Shown here one piece after another: positions 16,501 to 23,411 of a stretch of DNA of 41,689 bases. The notes beneath the pieces are model-generated. The model did no database searches. It saw only the letters and a program-made list of their open reading frames with translations, and was not told the origin of the DNA. The DNA comes from Marinobacterium sp. (lineage in GTDB: Bacteria > Pseudomonadota > Gammaproteobacteria > Pseudomonadales > Balneatricaceae): contig JAOXSF010000019.1 in the NCBI GenBank assembly GCA_025800125.1, positions 1-41,689 on the forward strand, given 5' to 3'. The position numbers and the translations under genes were made by a program. The first letter of the stretch is position 1, and every line of letters starts with the position of its first letter.

Positions 16501-17437
16501 GCCACGGGTCGATGTCACTTTGCGGGTGTCCGGTTTCTTCCGCGATGCTTTCCCCAATGTGATGAAGCTTTACGATGCCGCAGTGCAGGCACTTGCAGCA
16601 CTGAATGAGCCGGGTACAAGCAACCGCATTCGCCAGCATATTGAGCAGCGTCAGCAGCAACTGCAAGCACAAGGAATGCCTGTGGAACAGGCGGTACGCC
16701 AGGCCAGTTATCGGGTGTTTGGTAGTAAACCTGGTGCTTATGGTGCGGGTTTGCAGGGCCTGATTGACGAGCGTTGCTGGGAAGATAAAAGTGACCTGGC
16801 GGACGCCTACCTGAACTGGGGTGGCTACGCTTACGGTAACCAGCCGGGTGATGGCGTTGATGCGCGAGAGGCCTTTGCTGTGCGGCTGGGGCAGCTGGAA
16901 GCGGTGGTGCAGAATCAGGATAATCGGGAGCATGACCTGCTCGATTCGGATGATTACTACCAATTTCAGGGTGGCATGACCAACGCGGTGAGAGTGCTCA
17001 GCGGAGCGATGCCACAGGTATACCACAGTGATCATGCAAATCCGGCAAAGCCTAAGATCCGTACACTCAATGAAGAGCTGAACCGAGTGGTTCGTAGTCG
17101 GGTGTTGAACCCGAAATGGATTGAAGCGATGCAGCAGCATGGCTATAAAGGTGCGTTCGAAATGACCGCCAGTGTTGATTACCTGTTCGCCTACGATGCC
17201 ACTACGGATCTGGTGGCTGATTATCAGTACCAGCAGGTTACAGACGCGCTGGTGTTTGATGAACAGAATCGTGCCTTTATGCAGCAACATAACCAGCATG
17301 CGCTGGAAGAGATGGCAGAGCGTCTGCTGGAAGCGATCCAGCGTGGTCTGTGGGCTGAGCCTGGTGACTATGGAACACGTTTGCAAGATCTGTTGCTGGA
17401 ACTGGACGAAGGGCAGGAAGGCGTTGGGGCGCCATAG
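13574..17437 (+). CDS. cobN: Cobaltochelatase subunit CobN
   Basis: 1287 residues, the usual length for CobN/magnesium-chelatase H-type subunits. The start MHLLAAQPGGFVDDEG matches the family's MHLL... beginning. Conserved landmarks include HVGKHGNLEWLPGKG in the first half and PTGRNFFSVDNRAIPSPAAW in the second, plus SYRVFGSKPGAYGAG near the C-terminus. CobN is the large hydrogenobyrinic acid a,c-diamide-binding subunit that inserts cobalt with CobS and CobT; neither of those is in this window. The gene lies 115 nt after cobW, across two REP-like palindromes. An in-frame 15-bp duplication (15824-15853) gives SGLVSSGLVSS in a poorly conserved loop. The Shine-Dalgarno is weak. Confidence 0.93.
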   Translation: MHLLAAQPGGFVDDEGIIDLAQTPAPLVIMAAADSTLAALAAAVDQLPDNAPEVRLASWVQLLKPAAFDLYEHKVLEHARVVVVSLLGGENYWQYGVERLQAWAQRPGRTLILVPGDDSDDPQLREYSNVDAEDQQRSWRFLREGGLVNSRSLLQFLQQRFLDISEQSWREPEALPRALLYGSGGQIATLKQWQAHWQPGLPVVALLFYRSHLQSANTVMFDQLIERMQQAGLNPLPIAISSLKDAESIAVVNRLLVQSDARLILNSTGFACNRVGSPDLASQPTGFDSPFELKLPVLQLVLSSSTEEDWLAQQQGLRSRDVAMQVVLPEMDGRVLTRAVSFKTVETFNERAQLPVVRYQLHTERADFVCHLARRYCVLADKPNHKKRIALILANYPTRDGRIGNGVGLDTPASTVNILRALKDAGYPLGSSPEEKLPENGDALIEALLEVVTNNPDTVHHLACWQSMAVAEYLHHFAQLPEQSQRAIWQRWGAPEQDLKYRNGRLMLSGIRLGETFVGIQPARGYNLDLAACYHDPDLIPPHNYLAFYFWLRHCYQVDAVIHVGKHGNLEWLPGKGLALSEQCWPDAVLGPMPHFYPFIVNDPGEGAQAKRRTQAVIIDHLMPPMTRAESYGELAELEGLVDEFYQAMGLDSRREAWLREQILEKVRSSHLLEELPGQANAGDDTLLEELDTYLCEIKEAQIRNGLHILGQLPENARLADTLVALLRLPRGESVEARGILHNLADDLKLGSGLVSSGLVSSDVKDDFDPLDVTHQRWNGPQPQRLAAISDQLWRSEADTRERLELLAAQLIQTCLIEGHDADLDDLPATATQLRYLKTTLYCALETSAEQELSALLDGLAGRFVPPGPSGAPTRGRLDTLPTGRNFFSVDNRAIPSPAAWALGQQSAAALVLRHLQETGDYPAQLGLSVWGTATMRTGGDDIAQAFALMGVKPIWAPGSNRVTDFEIIPAMQLGRPRVDVTLRVSGFFRDAFPNVMKLYDAAVQALAALNEPGTSNRIRQHIEQRQQQLQAQGMPVEQAVRQASYRVFGSKPGAYGAGLQGLIDERCWEDKSDLADAYLNWGGYAYGNQPGDGVDAREAFAVRLGQLEAVVQNQDNREHDLLDSDDYYQFQGGMTNAVRVLSGAMPQVYHSDHANPAKPKIRTLNEELNRVVRSRVLNPKWIEAMQQHGYKGAFEMTASVDYLFAYDATTDLVADYQYQQVTDALVFDEQNRAFMQQHNQHALEEMAERLLEAIQRGLWAEPGDYGTRLQDLLLELDEGQEGVGAP
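15824..15860 (+). repeat. 15-bp in-frame tandem duplication inside cobN
   Basis: The unit AGCTCTGGCTTAGTT is present at 15839-15853, with a one-base variant at 15824-15838 and a partial third copy after it. It adds five codons per unit (SSGLV) in a non-conserved loop. Confidence 0.85.
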
Positions 17438-17507
17438 GCTGAAGTTTCAGCGGTAAAGAACATAACGATAACTTTTTTGACAAGACCAGACCCACAGAGA
17501 TTAAGAC

Positions 17508-18626
17508 GTGAAAAAACAGGGCATTATGATTTGCGGCCACGGTAGCCGTGACAAGGAAGCTGAGCGTGAATTTGGCAAGGTTGCGCAGGGGCTGAAAAAA
17601 CGCTTTCCTGACTTGCCGGTAGAGTATGGTTTTCTGGAGTACTCTGCTCCAAACATTCATATGGGGTTAAACCGGCTGGTTGACGCGGGGTGCGAGCAGA
17701 TTCTGGCGGTGCCAGGCATGCTGTTTGCCGCCACCCATGCCAAAAATGATATTCCATCGGTACTGACGACCTTTGAAGAAAAAAACGAAGGGCTGGAGGT
17801 GACCTATGGCAGTGAGCTGGGCCTGCATCCTGCGATGATTGAAGCCTTTCAGGCGCGTATCTACGAATCATTAGGGCTGGACTCACAGAACCCGCCAGAA
17901 AATCTTTACGATACCCTGCTGGTGGTGGTTGGCCGTGGCACTTCTGATAGCTGGGCTAATGCAGAAGCTGCCAAACTGACCCGTATCGTTAATGAGAATA
18001 TGGGTTTTGGCTGGGCTGACACGGTGTATTCTGGTGTTACTTACCCGTCTGTTGGCGTGGGCATGGAGAAGTTGCTCAAGCTGGGTTACAAGCGTGTAGT
18101 GGTGGCACCTTACTTCCTGTTTACTGGCCGACTGATCAAGCGTATTTATGGTTATGTAGATAAAGTTGCCGCTGAAAACTCGGGTGTTGAATTTATTAAA
18201 GCCGGTTATCTGAGTGATCACGATAAAGTAATCGATGCTTTTGAGGTTCGGGTACGAGAGATTATGGAAGGCCTTGGTGGCCCTGAAACGTTGATGGAGT
18301 CTTTCAAGCGTCGTCTGGCGGCCGGTGAGGTTGATCTGCACCATCATCATGCCGAATACCAGGAAGAAGGGCATGATCACCATCACGGCCATCACCATCA
18401 TGGCCATAGCCACGATCATAACCATAGCCATAGCCATAGCCATGAGCACGATCATGGCCACTCCCACGGTATCTACCGTCATATCGGCCACCCACTTGGC
18501 CCGCGTACTATGATTGGTGAAGGAATTTGCTGTTGCTTCATGCGCCAGTTTCCTCAGGAAATTCTGGATGAAGAGCAAGCACGTATTGATGCTGCGAGTG
18601 ATGATACACCGTTGGCGCATCGTTAA
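17508..18626 (+). CDS. cbiX: CbiX-type sirohydrochlorin cobaltochelatase, His-rich long form
   Basis: 372 residues from GTG 17508, which supplies the expected lead-in (MKKQGIMICGHGSRD). Two chelatase half-domains are present. The first carries the metal/proton-handling His in GHGSR (10-14) and FAATHAKND (73-81); the second has GRGTSD (143-148), where the GHG histidine is replaced by Arg, as in other two-domain forms. A His-rich tract runs 278-320 and a Cys cluster GICCCF lies at 339-344, recalling the Cys-bearing tail of long CbiX proteins. It inserts cobalt into sirohydrochlorin at the start of the early-cobalt pathway. Cotranscription with cobN is likely (70-nt gap). Ferrochelatase activity is a less likely alternative. 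Confidence 0.88.
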   Translation: MKKQGIMICGHGSRDKEAEREFGKVAQGLKKRFPDLPVEYGFLEYSAPNIHMGLNRLVDAGCEQILAVPGMLFAATHAKNDIPSVLTTFEEKNEGLEVTYGSELGLHPAMIEAFQARIYESLGLDSQNPPENLYDTLLVVVGRGTSDSWANAEAAKLTRIVNENMGFGWADTVYSGVTYPSVGVGMEKLLKLGYKRVVVAPYFLFTGRLIKRIYGYVDKVAAENSGVEFIKAGYLSDHDKVIDAFEVRVREIMEGLGGPETLMESFKRRLAAGEVDLHHHHAEYQEEGHDHHHGHHHHGHSHDHNHSHSHSHEHDHGHSHGIYRHIGHPLGPRTMIGEGICCCFMRQFPQEILDEEQARIDAASDDTPLAHR

Positions 18627-18676
18627 TAGTCTGGCTTGTTTGTATACCTGCTTGTAACGGTTAATTGATTTTATTA

Positions 18677-18708
18677 CCCCATATACAGTAGCGATACTGT
18701 ATATGGGG
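18677..18708 (+). terminator. Intrinsic terminator of the cobalamin operon
   Basis: Perfect 14-bp stem CCCCATATACAGTA / TACTGTATATGGGG around a GCGA loop, followed by a T-rich stretch (TTTATGGCTTTTT). It lies 50 nt after cbiX. Confidence 0.85.
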
Positions 18709-18794
18709 TTTATGGCTTTTTAGATGATTTTTAAACGCAGTGTTAAAATACAGAGACACCCTGTTAATTTATAATATTGAAATTTATTTTTTAT

Positions 18795-18824
18795 TTGACT
18801 TTGAGTGATGAGGACTACTAAATA
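18795..18824 (+). promoter_or_regulatory. Promoter candidate for the 77-residue protein gene
   Basis: TTGACT at 18795-18800 and TAAATA at 18819-18824 with an 18-bp spacer in A/T-rich DNA. The -10 is imperfect. A small hairpin-capable segment (AGCCCC... TTGGGCT, about 18845-18870) lies between it and the gene. Confidence 0.35.
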
Positions 18825-18915
18825 TTGTAGTTGTTCATGGTATAGCCCCAGAACTATTATTTTTTGGGCTCGTTAATCGGGTTTGGATTAATCTTATCTT
18901 ATCTGGAGGCCATCA

Positions 18916-19149
18916 ATGGCTATTGAAGTATTGTGTGCAATGTATGGTGTTAAAGAAGGCGGTAATGACGTAACAGGACGTTGTAAAGAACTCCTTGAAC
19001 ACGGTAATGATGATTTGATTGTGAATTCAGAAGTGCTAGGAGTACAGCCTGGTAATATCAGTGAGCGCCGCTTTTCTATTCTTTATAAACTTAATGGTAC
19101 GGCTCATGTTCGCTTTGCCGATGAAGGCGATCAGCTTGACCTTGCCTGA
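18916..19149 (+). CDS. Small conserved-type protein, DUF3395-like fold
   Basis: 77 residues with an excellent ribosome site (TGGAGG, 7-8 nt before ATG). The pattern AMYG..., DVTGRCKELL, DLIVNSEVLG, FSILYKLNG resembles the small domain annotated as DUF3395 (C-terminal in DNAJC11-like proteins and also stand-alone), with YG-x-DVT-x-L-x-V-N-x-LG-x-Y-x-G landmarks. That similarity is from memory and not certain. No signal peptide, no membrane segment, acidic C-terminus. It stands alone with its own promoter region and a terminator on each side. Function unknown. Confidence 0.7.
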   Translation: MAIEVLCAMYGVKEGGNDVTGRCKELLEHGNDDLIVNSEVLGVQPGNISERRFSILYKLNGTAHVRFADEGDQLDLA

Positions 19150-19235
19150 TCGCTGACCAAAAATTTGTGAATGGGTTATAGCATAAGGCTTATATTCGGT
19201 TATTTATGCCTGATACTCATATCAAAATAAGCCAT

Positions 19236-19275
19236 CGCCATTCCTCAGCACTTTAAGAGATGCTGAAGAATGGCG
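19236..19275. terminator. Bidirectional terminator between convergent genes
   Basis: 15-bp stem CGCCATTCCTCAGCA / TGCTGAAGAATGGCG with a single G-U position and a 10-nt loop, followed by TTGAGATAAACTTTTTT. It separates the 77-residue gene from the convergent acetyltransferase gene. Confidence 0.75.
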
Positions 19276-19323
19276 TTGAGATAAACTTTTTTCCGTTATA
19301 TCAGCTTGCTATGAGGGCCTGCA

Positions 19324-19848
19324 TCAGACCGGGCGGTTATGGTGGAGCTCCAGGGTTTTCTGCATTCGTATATCACAGATGCCGCTATCATCCGGGTTGG
19401 AGCGACTACCGTCACCGATAAAACCATTTCTCTCATAGAAGGAAATAGCACGGTTATTATCCTCTGCTACCCACAGTGATATACCCCGCATACCCGTGGC
19501 ACGCTCCTGTTCGGTTACTGTGCACAACAGATTGAAGCCGGTGCCTTTACCGTAGTAGTCAGGATGTACATAGAGTGCGGTAATCTCTGTAATTTTTGCA
19601 GGCGAAAAACCATGGCCTTTCAGGTCACTGTCACGACAGGGCATGGTATGGATAAAGCCGGTAATCGCGGCGTCATTTTCAGCAACGATCAACCTGCCGT
19701 AGGACTCACGCAATACCTGTTCCCACATACGAAAACGCTGTGCCGGAGTGGGGTGTGAGGGGTTATGACCGTAAGTGTACAGCCAGCCCAGGGCATGGAT
19801 GCTGGCGACCTGATGCAGATCATCATGGTCTGCTGCTCTGACTCTCAT
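19324..19848 (-). CDS. GNAT-family N-acetyltransferase
   Basis: 174 residues. The GNAT core is visible: MRVRAADHDDLHQVASIHALGW at the N-terminus (strand 1/helix 1), VAENDAAITGFIH (strands 2-3), then ITALYVHPDYYGKGTGFNLL, the acetyl-CoA-binding motif A with the R/Q-x-x-G-x-G/A-like YYGKGTG turn, and GISLWVAEDNNRAISFYERNGF, the classical C-terminal FYERNGF motif. It transfers an acetyl group from acetyl-CoA to an amine; the substrate cannot be read from sequence. Monocistronic, minus strand, diverging from qmcA. The DNA between it and qmcA holds a 21-bp period repeat (GAGGTAATTTTTA at 19892 and 19913). Confidence 0.9.
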   Translation of the reverse strand: MRVRAADHDDLHQVASIHALGWLYTYGHNPSHPTPAQRFRMWEQVLRESYGRLIVAENDAAITGFIHTMPCRDSDLKGHGFSPAKITEITALYVHPDYYGKGTGFNLLCTVTEQERATGMRGISLWVAEDNNRAISFYERNGFIGDGSRSNPDDSGICDIRMQKTLELHHNRPV

Positions 19849-20009
19849 TTACTTTCCTTGCACCGATAACGTCAACTCTTTCACCTGGAACGAGGTAATT
19901 TTTACCCGGGAAGAGGTAATTTTTATTTTTGAATGACTATTTGACAAATTGCCGCTGTCCCCCGAAATCTGTATAAGTCTGCATTATATCCATCAGGGAG
20001 TCGATAATT

Positions 20010-20933
20010 ATGAACATCGCTATTGCCGATATAACGGTCTGGGTCTTGCTGGCATTGTCAGTGGTACTGATTCTAACTTCAATCAAAATGGTACCGCAGG
20101 GGTACAATTGGACGGTAGAGCGTTTTGGCCGTTATACCCGTTCCCTGACTCCGGGTCTGAATATGATCGTGCCATTTGTTGATTCGGTTGGTCATAAAGT
20201 GAACATGATGGAGCAAGTGCTGGATGTACCACCGCAGGAGATAATCAGTGCTGATAATGCGATGGTAACCACCGATGCAGTCTGCTTCTATCAGGTGCTG
20301 GATGCAGCGCGTGCCAGTTATGAAGTCAGCAGTCTGGATCGTGCCATGCAGAATCTGGTAATGACCAACATTCGTGCAGTGTTAGGCTCAATGGAACTGG
20401 ATGAAATGCTGTCTAATCGTGATGCGATCAATGGTCAGTTGCTGACAAAGGTCGATGAGGCAACAGATCCTTGGGGGGTTAAAGTGACCCGTGTCGAGAT
20501 CCGTGATATTGCTCCACCTGCTGATCTGGTGGAAGCGATGGGTAATCAGATGAAAGCAGAGCGTGAAAAACGTGCAGCCATTCTGGCGGCGGAAGGTGAA
20601 CGTGAAGCTGCGATTGCTGTGGCTGAAGGTGAAAAGCAGGCTCAGATTCTGCGTGCAGAAGGTGAAAAAGAAGCCGCTTTCCGAGAAGCAGAAGCACGTG
20701 AACGTGCAGCCAAAGCGGAAGCTGTCGCTACACAGATGGTGTCACAAGCGGTTGAGCAGGGTAATGCCCAGGCATTGAATTACTTTATTGCTCAGAAATA
20801 TACGGAAGCTTTGCAACAGGTTGCAGGAGCTGAAAATAGCAAAGTTATTATGATGCCGCTTGAAGCGTCTGATCTGATCGGTTCGCTGGCAGGGGTAAAA
20901 GAGCTGTTAGGGGCGGCAAAACAGAAGGACTGA
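20010..20933 (+). CDS. qmcA: QmcA-like SPFH/Band 7 membrane protein
   Basis: 307 residues. One N-terminal transmembrane helix (about 8-26, [16 protein letters not shown]) leads into the Band 7 domain ([24 protein letters not shown]...), with [23 protein letters not shown] typical of the QmcA/stomatin group. A long Ala/Glu-rich coiled coil follows ([20 protein letters not shown]...), then the conserved end [21 protein letters not shown]. QmcA forms large cage-like assemblies in the inner membrane and works with FtsH/HflKC-type quality control. It is paired with the NfeD gene, the usual partner of this family. AGGGAG gives a good ribosome site. Confidence 0.9.
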   Translation: MNIAIADITVWVLLALSVVLILTSIKMVPQGYNWTVERFGRYTRSLTPGLNMIVPFVDSVGHKVNMMEQVLDVPPQEIISADNAMVTTDAVCFYQVLDAARASYEVSSLDRAMQNLVMTNIRAVLGSMELDEMLSNRDAINGQLLTKVDEATDPWGVKVTRVEIRDIAPPADLVEAMGNQMKAEREKRAAILAAEGEREAAIAVAEGEKQAQILRAEGEKEAAFREAEARERAAKAEAVATQMVSQAVEQGNAQALNYFIAQKYTEALQQVAGAENSKVIMMPLEASDLIGSLAGVKELLGAAKQKD

Positions 20934-20943
20934 ATGTATCTGG

Positions 20944-21024
20944 AAGCAATATACCCGCAAAAGCAATATGCCTGGAACTCAATGTAACCGCTAAAGCAAT
21001 GTAACCGCAAAGCAATGTAACTGG
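20944..21024. repeat. Degenerate 16-19-bp repeats between qmcA and nfeD
   Basis: The best units, AATGTAACCGC(T)AAAGC, begin at 20981, 20998 and 21014 (17, then 16 bp apart). More diverged copies (AAGCAATATACCCGCAA and similar) extend back to about 20944. They fill almost the whole spacer between the two genes. Confidence 0.7.
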
Positions 21025-21042
21025 AGATAAGGACAAATAATA

Positions 21043-21495
21043 ATGTTAGAAGCACTGACAAGCTGGCACTGGTTAATTCTGGCGGTAGCGCTGATTATCG
21101 GGGAGATGCTGGGTGCAGCCGGTTTTCTGCTAGGTGCCGCCTTGGCCGCGTTGCTGGTATCAGGACTGTTGTTTCTTGGTTTGCTGGGGGGGTGGCAGTC
21201 GCAACTACTCTGGTTTGCTCTACTGGCGGTGGTGCTCAGTTTCGTTTGGTATGCGGTTTATCAGCGTATGAAGGGCAAAACCGATACGCCTGATCTTAAT
21301 GATCGTGCAGGTCAGCTGGTTGGACGCCAGTTTGTGTTACAGGAAGATTTGCCAGCCGGGCAGGGCCGTGTGCAGATTGGTGATACTTTTTGGCGAGTAA
21401 AGGCCGAAGGTAGTTTGTCTGCGGGGGTAACAGTAGTTGTTACCGATGCCGAGCGACAGGTATTACTGCTCAAAGTTGTTGATACGAATATCTGA
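21043..21495 (+). CDS. NfeD-family membrane protein (YbbJ-like)
   Basis: 150 residues. The N-terminal half is two to three hydrophobic helices (about 8-75, LILAVALIIGEMLGAAGFLLGAALA and LLWFALLAVVLSFVWYAVY). The C-terminal half is the OB-fold domain typical of NfeD: DRAGQLVGRQFVLQEDLPAG followed by GRVQIGDTFWRVKAEGSLSAG. NfeD-type proteins associate with SPFH proteins and are thought to help build or anchor their membrane assemblies. It follows qmcA by about 110 nt on the same strand, the standard qmcA-ybbJ arrangement. GGAGATAAGGA precedes the ATG. Confidence 0.88.
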   Translation: MLEALTSWHWLILAVALIIGEMLGAAGFLLGAALAALLVSGLLFLGLLGGWQSQLLWFALLAVVLSFVWYAVYQRMKGKTDTPDLNDRAGQLVGRQFVLQEDLPAGQGRVQIGDTFWRVKAEGSLSAGVTVVVTDAERQVLLLKVVDTNI

Positions 21496-21517
21496 TTGAT
21501 TATAGATATTTCCTGGT

Positions 21518-21534
21518 GGGCACCTCTGGTGCCC
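21518..21534 (+). terminator. Probable terminator after nfeD
   Basis: Stem GGGCACC / GGTGCCC around a TCT loop, 23 nt after the stop. The T-run that follows is weak (GCTATTCTTAC). The remainder of the 343-nt gap before the next gene is A/T-rich with no other gene seen. Confidence 0.5.
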
Positions 21535-21838
21535 GCTATTCTTACATTCCCCCGACCTGTGTCGTCTTAATAGCTACTTACCGCTTTTTTACTCTGACAA
21601 CCTGGCTACTTCTCCGAGCTGTTTTGCAGCCGTTCTTTTGATATGTGTTTCGGATACTTTTGAAGTTTACTATCTGAATCTCTGTTAGAAGGCTCACTTA
21701 TAAACCTTGGGTAGCTATTTATCATGCTGTGAATAAATATGTTTGAGGCACGTTTCCCACTTCTAAAGCTATCGAACACATAAATATTTAAACGCAGTAT
21801 GAAGATACTTATTAGATATTTGATTCGGAGTGAGGAAA

Positions 21839-22234
21839 ATGAATGAAGAATCTATGATCACGGTGCTTCGCGACCAGAGTGCTCAATTGCAGCAGGATAT
21901 AACAATGTTGCGCAGTAATTTGTCAACACGTACTCAGGCATTATCTGAGTTGACAACGGCAATGGCGCGAATGGAAGAACGTCATGTGCGTCAGGCTGAA
22001 GAGGTTAAACGTCTATCCCGTGAAATGGAAGACCATGAACAGCGGCTGCGCATTCTGCAAAGTGTGGCAGATCCTGAACAGGTTAAGAAAAATGATGCCA
22101 GGATTACTGCGCTGGAAAACTCTCGCGAGCAGATTGCCGGAGGCTGGAAAATCTTGACGGTGTTAGGTGCGATTGTCACGGTACTGGCAACAGCAGGCTC
22201 CGCTTTGCTATCAACATTAGGGGAGGGGCGCTGA
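21839..22234 (+). CDS. Coiled-coil protein with C-terminal membrane anchor
   Basis: 131 residues from ATG 21839, chosen because GGAG lies about 8 nt upstream; a GTG 9 nt earlier is the other option. Residues ~5-95 are a heptad-rich coiled coil (LRDQSAQLQQDITMLRSNL, EEVKRLSREMEDHEQRLRIL). Residues ~103-125 form one hydrophobic helix (WKILTVLGAIVTVLATAGSALL) ending in a short Gly-rich tail. No Cys, no enzyme motif. This build is common in small phage-derived or scaffolding proteins, but no phage genes surround it. I do not recognise the family; a tail-anchored inner-membrane scaffold is the most that can be said. Confidence 0.65.
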   Translation: MNEESMITVLRDQSAQLQQDITMLRSNLSTRTQALSELTTAMARMEERHVRQAEEVKRLSREMEDHEQRLRILQSVADPEQVKKNDARITALENSREQIAGGWKILTVLGAIVTVLATAGSALLSTLGEGR

Positions 22235-22295
22235 ATCTTTTGAACCCCTGCTGATTATTATGGGTCTACCCTTGCACAGTGTTAACTGTAGTGTC

Positions 22296-22359
22296 CATGA
22301 ACATAGGTACTCATGAGCATAGGTACTCATAAACATAGGTACTCATAAACATAGGCGCT
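22296..22359. repeat. 16-bp tandem repeat, four units
   Basis: CATGAACATAGGTACT and three close copies start at 22296, 22312, 22328 and 22344, an exact 16-bp period with 1-2 substitutions each. The array ends about 40 bp before the dioxygenase start codon, so it is probably in that gene's leader or promoter. Confidence 0.9.
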
Positions 22360-22400
22360 CAGGTTAACGTGCCCGTCCAATCGTGATGCAGGGAAATTCG

Positions 22401-23063
22401 ATGTTCAGAATTATACATGATGTTATATCCGGGTCTGAGCTTGCTGATATTCAGGGCGAGCTGAAACAGGCTGAGTTTTATGATGGTGCAGGGTCGGCTT
22501 CTGGAGCAGCCAGGCGTGTTAAAAACAACCAGCAGCTTGACCTGCACCAGTATGAAACACTGATTGGGAGAATATCTGACCGGGTCAGAGCGCATGACCA
22601 TGTTCAGGGGTTCGCCGTACCGCTAGAGATGATGCCGGTATTGATTAATCGCTTTGGTGAAGGGATGTCCTATGGTAATCATGTCGATATCTCAATACAG
22701 GCCGGGATGAGAGTTGACCTTTCATTTACACTCTTTCTATCTGACCCGGCCAGTTATGAAGGAGGGGAGCTGGTGGTTGAAACTGAGCTGGGAGAGCAGT
22801 CGTTTAAGCTGCCTGCCGGGTCTTTATTACTGTATCCTGCTAACCGATTACACCGAGTGAACGAAGTAACCTCGGGTGAACGCTTTGCCGCTGTATCCTG
22901 GATTAAAAGTGCTATTGCTGATACTGAGCGACGTGATATTTATATTGATCTTCATATTGCTATGAATCAGCTGGTACGAGAACACGGCTATTCACCACAG
23001 ACCGACCAGATCAGTAAGGTTATGAACAAATTGCGCCATTTCTGGGGACGAGAAAGCAGTTGA
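22401..23063 (+). CDS. PKHD-type Fe(II)/2-oxoglutarate dioxygenase (PiuC-like)
   Basis: 220 residues from ATG 22401, which has AGGGA 7 nt upstream. MFRIIHDVISGSELADIQGEL is the usual PKHD hydroxylase start. Iron ligands are visible as NHVDISI (His-x-Asp) in the middle and His in YPANRLHRVNEV later; Arg of the SGERFAAVSWI segment binds 2-oxoglutarate. DLSFTLFLSDPASYEGGELVVE is the characteristic jelly-roll strand pair. Family members (PiuC, YbiX) oxidise unknown substrates and are often near TonB siderophore receptors; none is present here. Length is standard (about 225). Iron-dependent regulation is common in the family but I see no clear Fur box. Confidence 0.9.
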   Translation: MFRIIHDVISGSELADIQGELKQAEFYDGAGSASGAARRVKNNQQLDLHQYETLIGRISDRVRAHDHVQGFAVPLEMMPVLINRFGEGMSYGNHVDISIQAGMRVDLSFTLFLSDPASYEGGELVVETELGEQSFKLPAGSLLLYPANRLHRVNEVTSGERFAAVSWIKSAIADTERRDIYIDLHIAMNQLVREHGYSPQTDQISKVMNKLRHFWGRESS

Positions 23064-23065
23064 TG

Positions 23066-23106
23066 CTGGAAATGTAGTGGGTTCTGGAAATGTAGTGGGT
23101 TCTGGA
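23066..23106. repeat. 18-bp tandem duplication in a gene-poor gap
   Basis: CTGGAAATGTAGTGGGTT occurs at 23066-23083 and 23084-23101 with a partial third copy. It lies within a larger decayed duplication: ACGAGAAAGCAGTTGAT at 23048 and ACAGAAAAGCAGCTGAT at 23108. The first copy includes the end of the dioxygenase gene. The rest of the 348-nt gap to 23411 shows no gene. Confidence 0.75.
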
Positions 23107-23411
23107 GACAGAAAAGCAGCTGATCTACCTGTGTTCAGCATGGGCTGTTTTGGTCGCTGATATCTCAATCAATATTCACAGGCCCGGGGTGGAGCTGTTT
23201 ACTGGCCTGTTCAGTCGGTTGTTATGGGCGTTCAGGGAGCCTGGGCCTTTATCCTTTCGCAGAAATATTTATTTTATCTGTCATCGCTTTTTGCTATAGA
23301 CATATCTGGCTGGGCAATTGGCGAAGGCCTTTCTATGGGTATTCTGACCCTGGTCGCTCTTCGCTGATGTTCGGCATTTAATGATGGATAAACATTTCTG
23401 AGGATGGATAT

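Noticed and set aside
16349-17386. 345-codon minus-strand frame opposite cobN
   Set aside because: It is antisense to strongly conserved cobN sequence and shows no domain of its own; likewise the 245-codon frame opposite cbiX (17883-18620), which is His/Met-rich only because of the histidine codons.
19941-19977. TTGACA and TATAAG upstream of qmcA as a promoter pair
   Set aside because: The spacing is 25 bp, too long for a sigma-70 promoter; either may belong to a different start that I cannot pair confidently.
21839-22234. Remnant of a prophage
   Set aside because: The coiled-coil/membrane-anchor build is found in phage proteins, but no other phage gene, attachment site or integrase is present nearby.
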